A stretch of 64,000 nucleotides of DNA, taken from the NCBI RefSeq assembly GCF_000283155.1, contig NW_004454225.1, positions 3,927,704 through 3,991,703 of the forward strand, in the 5' to 3' direction. The position numbers and the translations under genes were made by a program. How positions within the stretch are numbered: the first letter of the stretch is position 1; the number at the start of each line of letters is the position of its first letter. This document shows, in pieces, positions 58,325 through 64,000 of the stretch. The DNA comes from Ceratotherium simum simum (Eukaryota > Chordata > Mammalia > Perissodactyla > Rhinocerotidae). The notes beneath the pieces are model-generated. The model was not told where the DNA came from. It did not search any database and saw nothing but the letters and a program-made list of their open reading frames with translations.

Positions 58325-61130
58325 AAGGGAGCTGAGACTGGCCTTTGTACTCTGCCCTGAGCCTAGGTGTTGGTATCACTGTTTTGCTAAAGGGTGCAGG
58401 GAGGGGCCAGGGAAGGTCAGGTGCAGGAGTTGCCACAGAGTCCTCTCCCTGCTGCCCTCTCCAGGTGCTTACCAAGGGTGGGGGCGCCTGACTCCACAGC
58501 ATTGTACAGGCTCTGAGGAAGAAGCAGGGGGTCTTTGGACTTGATCCTCCCTCCACCTGTCATATCAGGCTCACACTCCCTAATGTGGTCACAGCTTTGT
58601 CCCCAGAACACAGTCTTGCCTTTCCATATCTCACCTGCCTCCTCCTGAGTGACCTTGACCTCCCAAGTTTGTACTGGCACTCTCAGGGAGGTCACAATGG
58701 TCAGAGGGATGGGGGGGAGGGATGAGGTTCTCTGTGTTCCTCACTTAACAGAAGTACACTCAACACACACAGACACAGATCACATACTTACAGCCACTCA
58801 CACATTCAGACCCTACCCACATGCTTACATACGGCACACAAACACATGCACACACACATTTATACACCCACAAGACCACATACACATACACATTAACAGA
58901 TGCACCAAACACACACACACACACACCCAGCACCAGGGCACCTGATCTCAGTAGTTGCCTGGAGCTGATTCCCCTGACCCCTCCTCTCCCTACCTGGAGG
59001 CTGTGGGCAGTGATGCTGAGCACCCTCACCTGGCTGGCTGCTGGCTCAACTTCTTTGGTTTCGGTTTGGTTGTGGCCTTTGCAGGTTTGAATCTGGGGGT
59101 GGGGAGGCAGCATTGTTGTTTTCAGAGCTCCCTAATCACCCAACCAGCCAGTTCGTTGCAAAGAGACCCTTCCTAAGTTCGTTCCAACTGGTCCTTGACC
59201 TCCTAGCTCTGGAGGCCACCCAGGTGATGAATCTCCTGGTGCCTGAGTCCACTTCCCTGACTCAGAGAAATGTGGGGTGGGCACTTGCCCTTGTTGACTG
59301 AGCTGCCAGGAAGCTCAGGGTACTAGGGTGGCTTAGCATAGGATGTCACTCTGTCCCCAGAGGAGGGAGCCTGCTTCCTCCTCCTCATTATCATTTTTCC
59401 TTGAACATCAGATGCTCAAACACTTTCTAGAAGACAAGGGGATGGAAACCAAGTGGGGATGATGTAATTTCTTTACACCCTCACAGGCCTGCTAAGGACC
59501 ACAAGAAATGGATTCTCAGGCCTCCCCCTTTGCCGGCCTCCTCCCTCTCCCTGGGCCAGGTCCCCCCTGCTCCAGCCCCATCCCTCCCAACACTGACTCT
59601 GTGGTCCCTCAAGGAAAGATGCCAACCTCAGCACCACCTCGGGCCAGTGCATGCCACCTCCCGGCTGAAATTGTGGCTACCAGGCCCTCCCTCTTGCTCA
59701 GTCTCTTGCCCACTCCAAGCAGGGGGGTGACCACACCATACCAGGGCAGGGCCACTGCCCACTGGCCTCAGCACCCTCCTTCTTCAACAAGAAAAGGGGT
59801 GGGATTTGAGGCTGAGTTTTTAAGTCAGTGAAGCTGATGGGAACTCTGAGGCCAAAACCCACTCAAATGGGAAGGCTCAGGAGCCCAGAGGGTGGGGACG
59901 GGGTAGGGGTCAGGCCTTCTCACCCATTGCAGGGGTATGTGAGGCAAGCTCTCATTCTGGAAACAGCTGGAAAACTCTTTTCCCCAGCTGAAGCAGGGCC
60001 TGCAGGAGGCACTCCACACCCCTTTATGCCCCCAGTTCTCTCCATCATTCACTCCCCAACAGTAAGAAGACTGGCTTCTTCCTAGGGTGCCTCTGGACAT
60101 CCCTGACTCACAGATGGTCACCCAGTGATGGGCTCCCCAGGGATGTGTCCTCTTGGTATTAGCTTTCAATGTTTGCAGTTCCTGCTTGGCTTGTGAAATC
60201 TGCTCCTCCCCTTCTGAATTCCCACATCCCCACTCTCCTGCCAGCCCTGGGGCCAGAGGGTATGGGTTGCTGGGGTCTAGCTGGGCTGTCCTCAGTTTAC
60301 CTGGCCTTCCATGCATCTTGCCTTGGTCAGGCCTTGGATTCTGTTCTACACCCACTGGTCGGACCATGTGCTAGATGCTGGGCTAGGCACTTGCAGCCTG
60401 CGGGGGAAGACGATGGTGGGCCCCTGCTCCACTATGCTCATGACCAAGAGGAGGAGTAGAAAGACAGAGAGCTGACAGACCAGGCCAGCAGTGTGGAGAC
60501 TGCTTTGAGGGTCTTGGGGACACTGCCCCAGGCTGGAGCAGGACTTTCTGGGAAGACCTCCTGGCAGACTTTGGCTGGCTTGGCACTGCATCCAAGGTGA
60601 CGTGGCAGCAGGACCAAAACAATTGCAAAGTCCTGTGCAGGAGGGTGAGGGGCAGTGGGCTTGAGTCAGCTTTGAAAGTCTGGATGAGGACTGGACTTGG
60701 GGGAACTGGAGTCGCTGGGTCTCCAGGAGACTGAGAGAGCCATTTTGAGGCCACTCAACAGACTGGGAAGACAAGACCGACAGGTACCCTGGGAACTCCC
60801 GGATCCGTTTCTCACCTCTTATTGGCCTCAGTTGAATGTCTTGTCCTTTGGACAGCAACTTTCTGCCCAGGACTGCCAGAGAATCAGGTGGTGTTGGGGG
60901 GCACAGAGAGCAGGATGGTCAGAGTGTTGGTCACACAGTGGCCCTGGATAAACTGTCTTTATGCCCCCATTGTTTTGGATGTGTCACGCCCTCCCATACA
61001 GTCACCCTAATGAGGATATGAAGGGCAGGGACAGACAAGCCTGTAATTCAGGCAGAGCCTCCTGATACTAGGTACCTGTTGTCCAGGACGGGGAGGCCTT
61101 GAGGAAACCTCATGAGTACACAGAGCACAC
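58325..61130. other. CYP2D upstream module, copy U5
   Basis: Fifth copy of the flank, with CA-rich sequence ending in a (CA)n run (about 58,908-58,928). The exon-like element is at 60,395-60,471, 1 base longer than in U1, U2 and U4, with a GCAAGT donor. No gene is seen. Confidence 0.6.
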
Positions 61131-61149
61131 AGTACAATCGTGAGGCTGA

Positions 61150-61325
61150 TGGCCTTTGTAATCATTGAGCACTTGCAGCTTCCATTGATCAGGCACCCGT
61201 GTGCCAGGCTCTGCTGCTCACTCCACATGTCTGCCCCATAGCCCTGTAAGGCAGGTGGCTTTATGGTCCCCAAGGCATGGAGGAGACTGAGTCTCAGGCG
61301 TCACACTAGGAGGTCAAATTCACAG
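61150..61325 (+). repeat. MIR SINE, upstream module copy 5
   Basis: Same MIR as at 9,060, followed by L1. Confidence 0.65.
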
Positions 61326-61359
61326 ATCAGCATTCCAGGTCCATCTCCAGATGCATTCT

Positions 61360-63258
61360 CTTCCTCAACATAAAAGTCCACATATGTCAAATCCACAGCC
61401 AACAGCATACTCAACAGTGAAAAACTGAAAGCTAGTCCTCTAAAAACCGGAACAAGACAAGCATGCCCACTCTTGCCACTCTTATTCAACATGGTCCTGG
61501 AGGTTTTAACCAGAGCAATTAGTCAAGAAAAAGAAATAAAAGGGAAAAAATTGGAAAGTAAGAAGTAAAACTGTCACTATTTGTGGATGGCATGATTCTA
61601 TAAATATAAAACTCTAAAGAATTCACCAGAACTATTGGAAATTATCAATGAATACAGTAAAGTTCCTGAGTACAAAATCAACATACAAAATTCAGTTGCA
61701 TTTTTATACACTAATAATGAACTAACAGAAAGAGAAATCAAGACTACCATCCCATTTACAATTGCAACAAAAAGAATAAAATACCTAGGAATAAATTTAA
61801 CCAAGGAGGTGAAATACCTGTACACTGAAAACTATAAGACATTATTGAAAGAAATCGAAGGACATGAAGAAATGGAAAGATAGTCCATGCTCATGGACTG
61901 AAAGAACAAACGTAGTTAAAATGTCCATATTAACTAAAGCAATCTACAGATTCAATACAATACCAATCAGAATCCAAATGACAATTTCATTGAAATAGAA
62001 CAAAGAATGTTAAAATTTATATGGACCAACAAAAGACCCCAAATAGCCAAGCAATCCTGAGAAGAAAGAATAAAGTTGGAGGTATCACACTCCCTGAATT
62101 CAAAATATACTACAAAGCTATAGTAATCAAAACAGCATGGTACTGCCACAAAAAGAGACACACGGATCAACAGAACAGAATTGAAAGACCAGAAATAAAA
62201 CCAGACATCTACGGACAGCTAATCTTCATTATAGGAGCCAAGAACATACAATGGAGAAAGGAAAGACTCTTCAATAAATGGTGTTGGGAAAACTGGACAG
62301 CCACATGAAAAAGAATGAAAGTAGACCATTATCTTACATCATATAAAAAAATTAACTCAAAATGGATTAAAGACATGAAGGTTAGACCCGAAACCATAAA
62401 ACTCCCAGGAGAAAATATAAGGATTACGGTCTTTGATATCGGTCTTAATTTCTTTTCGAATTCCATGCCTACTCAGGCAAGGGAAACTAAAGAAAAAATT
62501 AACAAGGGGCCGGTGCTGTGGCCTAGTTGTTAAGTTCAGTGTGCTCCTCTTTGGTGGCCTGGTTTTTGTTCCCAGGCACGGACGTACACCACTGATCTGC
62601 GGCCATGCTCTGGTGGCAACCCAGATACAAAATAGAGGAAGATTGGCACAAATGTTAGCTCAGGGCAAATCTTCCTTAAGCAAAAAAAAAAAAAAAAAAA
62701 TTAATTAATTAACAAAGGGGACTACGTCAGACTAAAAAGTTTCTGGACAGCAAAGGAAACCGTCAACAAAATGAAAAGACAATCCACTAACTGTGAGAAA
62801 ATATTTGCAAATCATATATCCGACAAGAAGTTAATTTTGAAAATATATAAAGAACTCATACAACTCAAGAAAAAAAAATGAACAACCCCATCAAAAAACG
62901 GGCAAAGGATGTGAACAGACGTTTTTCCAAAGAAGATATACAGGCAACGATGGACAACAGGTGTTCAACATCACTAATTATTAGGGAAATGCAAATCAAA
63001 ACTACAATGAGATATCACCTCACACCCGCCAGAATGGCTACAATTAACAAGACAAGAAATAACAAGTGTTGGAGAGGATGTGGAGAAAAGGGAACCCACA
63101 TACACTGCTGGTGGGAATGCAAACTGGTGCAGCCACTATGGAAAACAGTATGGAGATTTCTCAAAAAATTAAAAATAGAAATACCAGATGATCCAGCTAT
63201 TCCACTAGTGGGTACTTATCAGAAGAACATGAAATCTATAATTCAAAAAGTTATATGC
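61360..63258 (+). mobile_element. 5'-truncated LINE-1, copy in module 5
   Basis: Same L1 insertion as at 9.3 and 30.7 kb: [19 protein letters not shown] reverse transcriptase piece (about 61,450), [19 protein letters not shown] (about 61,790), [20 protein letters not shown] (about 63,060). It is interrupted by an ERE SINE, and its 3' end is cut by another L1 at about 63,259. Inactive. Confidence 0.88.
62506..62700 (+). mobile_element. ERE SINE (second copy)
   Basis: tRNA-like head (ggccggtgctgtggcctagt, tgttaagttcag), equine SINE body (aatagaggaagattggca, gttagctcagggcaaatctt) and a poly(A) tail of about 19 bases. Flanked by aattaacaagg on the left and aattaacaaagg on the right, a likely target duplication. 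It is at a different L1 position from the ERE at 11.6 kb, so the two are independent insertions. Confidence 0.88.
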
Positions 63259-64000
63259 AGAGAGTGACGTCAGCATCATGGCAGAGTGAGCTTTCCCATA
63301 AAGTCATCCCCCGATAAGATACAAGAAACGGATCAGTCACAGACCAACAATGGAATCCTAGACAGCGAAAAGCAAGATTGGAAAGATCCACATTGCCACA
63401 CATCTGAGAGTGGAACGTGCTGGGCCCCCGGAGGAAGTGGAGAGAGGTAAGGAGAACTCCTCTCCCTCCCGATCAGATCAGCAATCCTGGTCCTCGCAGC
63501 TCCCAGAGAGGGGGGAGGGGCAGCCCTCTGTGGGGAAACCGTAGCTCTTTGGGCTCTCTCAGCCAGTGGGAAACTCCCACACAGAGGACTCAGAACTGCT
63601 ACGGGGTACCATCAACATCTGAGCACCCCAGGAGAGCAGATAAAGAGGGGCAAATGAGAAGCCCCCCATGCCAGGGACCCAGCAGGCAAAAGAGAGAGCC
63701 CCCGCCCCTCCCCACAAGCTGGACCCTGCAGCTCAGCTGACCAGACCAGACCAAGCGACCGGCGGATTGCAGCGAACAGGCGGGCAGAGCGCAGGGGGCT
63801 CAGATTACACTGCCCTTTACCCCCACACAGTGGCAGTGGGTGGAAATTGCAACCAGATATTTCCAGGATGAGGAAAAACAAAGCCAATACAGGAACCACA
63901 ATGCAAAGATACATGAAATCACCAGACCAGAAGGAAAATGACAAGCACCCAGAAACCAGCCCTGAAGACACAGAAATCCATAACCTAAACGACAGAGATT
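63259..64000 (+). mobile_element. 5' end of another LINE-1 (runs off window)
   Basis: It begins gagagtgacgtcagcatcat within the 3' part of the preceding L1, with a CRE-like TGACGTCA at its very start, as expected of an L1 5' UTR promoter. A GC-richer 5' UTR of about 0.6 kb follows, then ORF1. The segment just before ORF1 (gggctcagattacac, taccccca, gcaaccagatattt) matches the 5' UTR of the 43.9-50.0-kb L1. It lacks that element's 31-base array. Confidence 0.8.
63868..64000 (+). CDS. LINE-1 ORF1, 5' part (partial)
   Basis: The ATG at 63,868-63,870 opens a frame reading MRKNKANTGTTMQRYMKSPD and continuing to the window edge without a stop (44 codons seen). It aligns with the ORF1 start of the minus-strand L1 at 49,323. 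ORF1p is the trimeric coiled-coil RNA chaperone that packages L1 RNA in the cytoplasm. Only the N-terminal tail is visible, so whether the copy is intact cannot be judged here. Confidence 0.75.
   Translation, partial: MRKNKANTGTTMQRYMKSPDQKENDKHPETSPEDTEIHNLNDRD

Overview
The window is mammalian nuclear DNA and most likely comes from a horse-like perissodactyl (Equus). It holds split genes with GT/GC-AG introns, LINE-1 pieces, MIRs, solo LTRs and (CA)n tracts. It also holds two tRNA-derived SINEs with the body and 3' end of the equine ERE family (11.6 kb and 62.5 kb). The only recognisable host genes belong to the cytochrome P450 2D (CYP2D) family, all on the minus strand. The host clade is inferred from the ERE SINEs; nothing in the sequence names the species.

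The window is a tandem segmental-duplication cluster. There are three nine-exon CYP2D copies: CYP2D-A (2,080-6,090), a pseudogene with at least five lesions; CYP2D-B (23,306-27,594), intact over 500 codons; and CYP2D-C (53,894-58,194), also intact over 500 codons. Between them lie three remnants of a second, divergent CYP2D lineage. P1 (14.2-14.6 kb) keeps only intron 2 and promoter. P2 (35.0-36.5 kb) and P3 (40.9-42.4 kb) keep intron 2, a decayed exon 2, intron 1, exon 1 and promoter. All three remnants break off inside intron 2 against the same old L1 3' end.

Each CYP2D 5' end is followed to the right by the same upstream module: promoter, (CA)-rich stretch, about 2 kb of unique-looking flank, then a MIR. 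After the MIR comes either a 5'-truncated L1 (9.3, 30.7 and 61.4 kb) or the empty site (17.7 and 39.2 kb). Next comes a GC-rich, CpG-island-like unit with a CRE-type motif (12.7, 17.8, 33.0 and 39.3 kb). The 3' sides of B and C share a further block of ancient antisense L1 plus non-coding flank (18.6-23.3 kb and 43.1-53.9 kb). In the C-side copy a 6.05-kb L1 has inserted on the minus strand, with a 15-bp target duplication and a matching empty site in the B-side copy.

Other mobile elements are a solo LTR inside the first L1 (9,498-10,338), a minus-strand solo LTR after the third GC-rich unit (33,616-34,144), and the 5' end of another L1 running off the right edge (63,259-64,000). A 100-base run of N (39,738-39,837) is an assembly gap inside the fourth GC-rich unit.

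B and C would encode microsomal monooxygenases with all the signature P450 motifs. I see no rRNA, tRNA, CRISPR array or bacterial system, and no evidence of a wholly new biological system. The interest lies in the duplication history, the decay of copy A, the recurrent GC-rich promoter-like unit, a tandem-repeat L1 5' UTR, and orphan CYP2D promoters and first exons upstream of intact genes.
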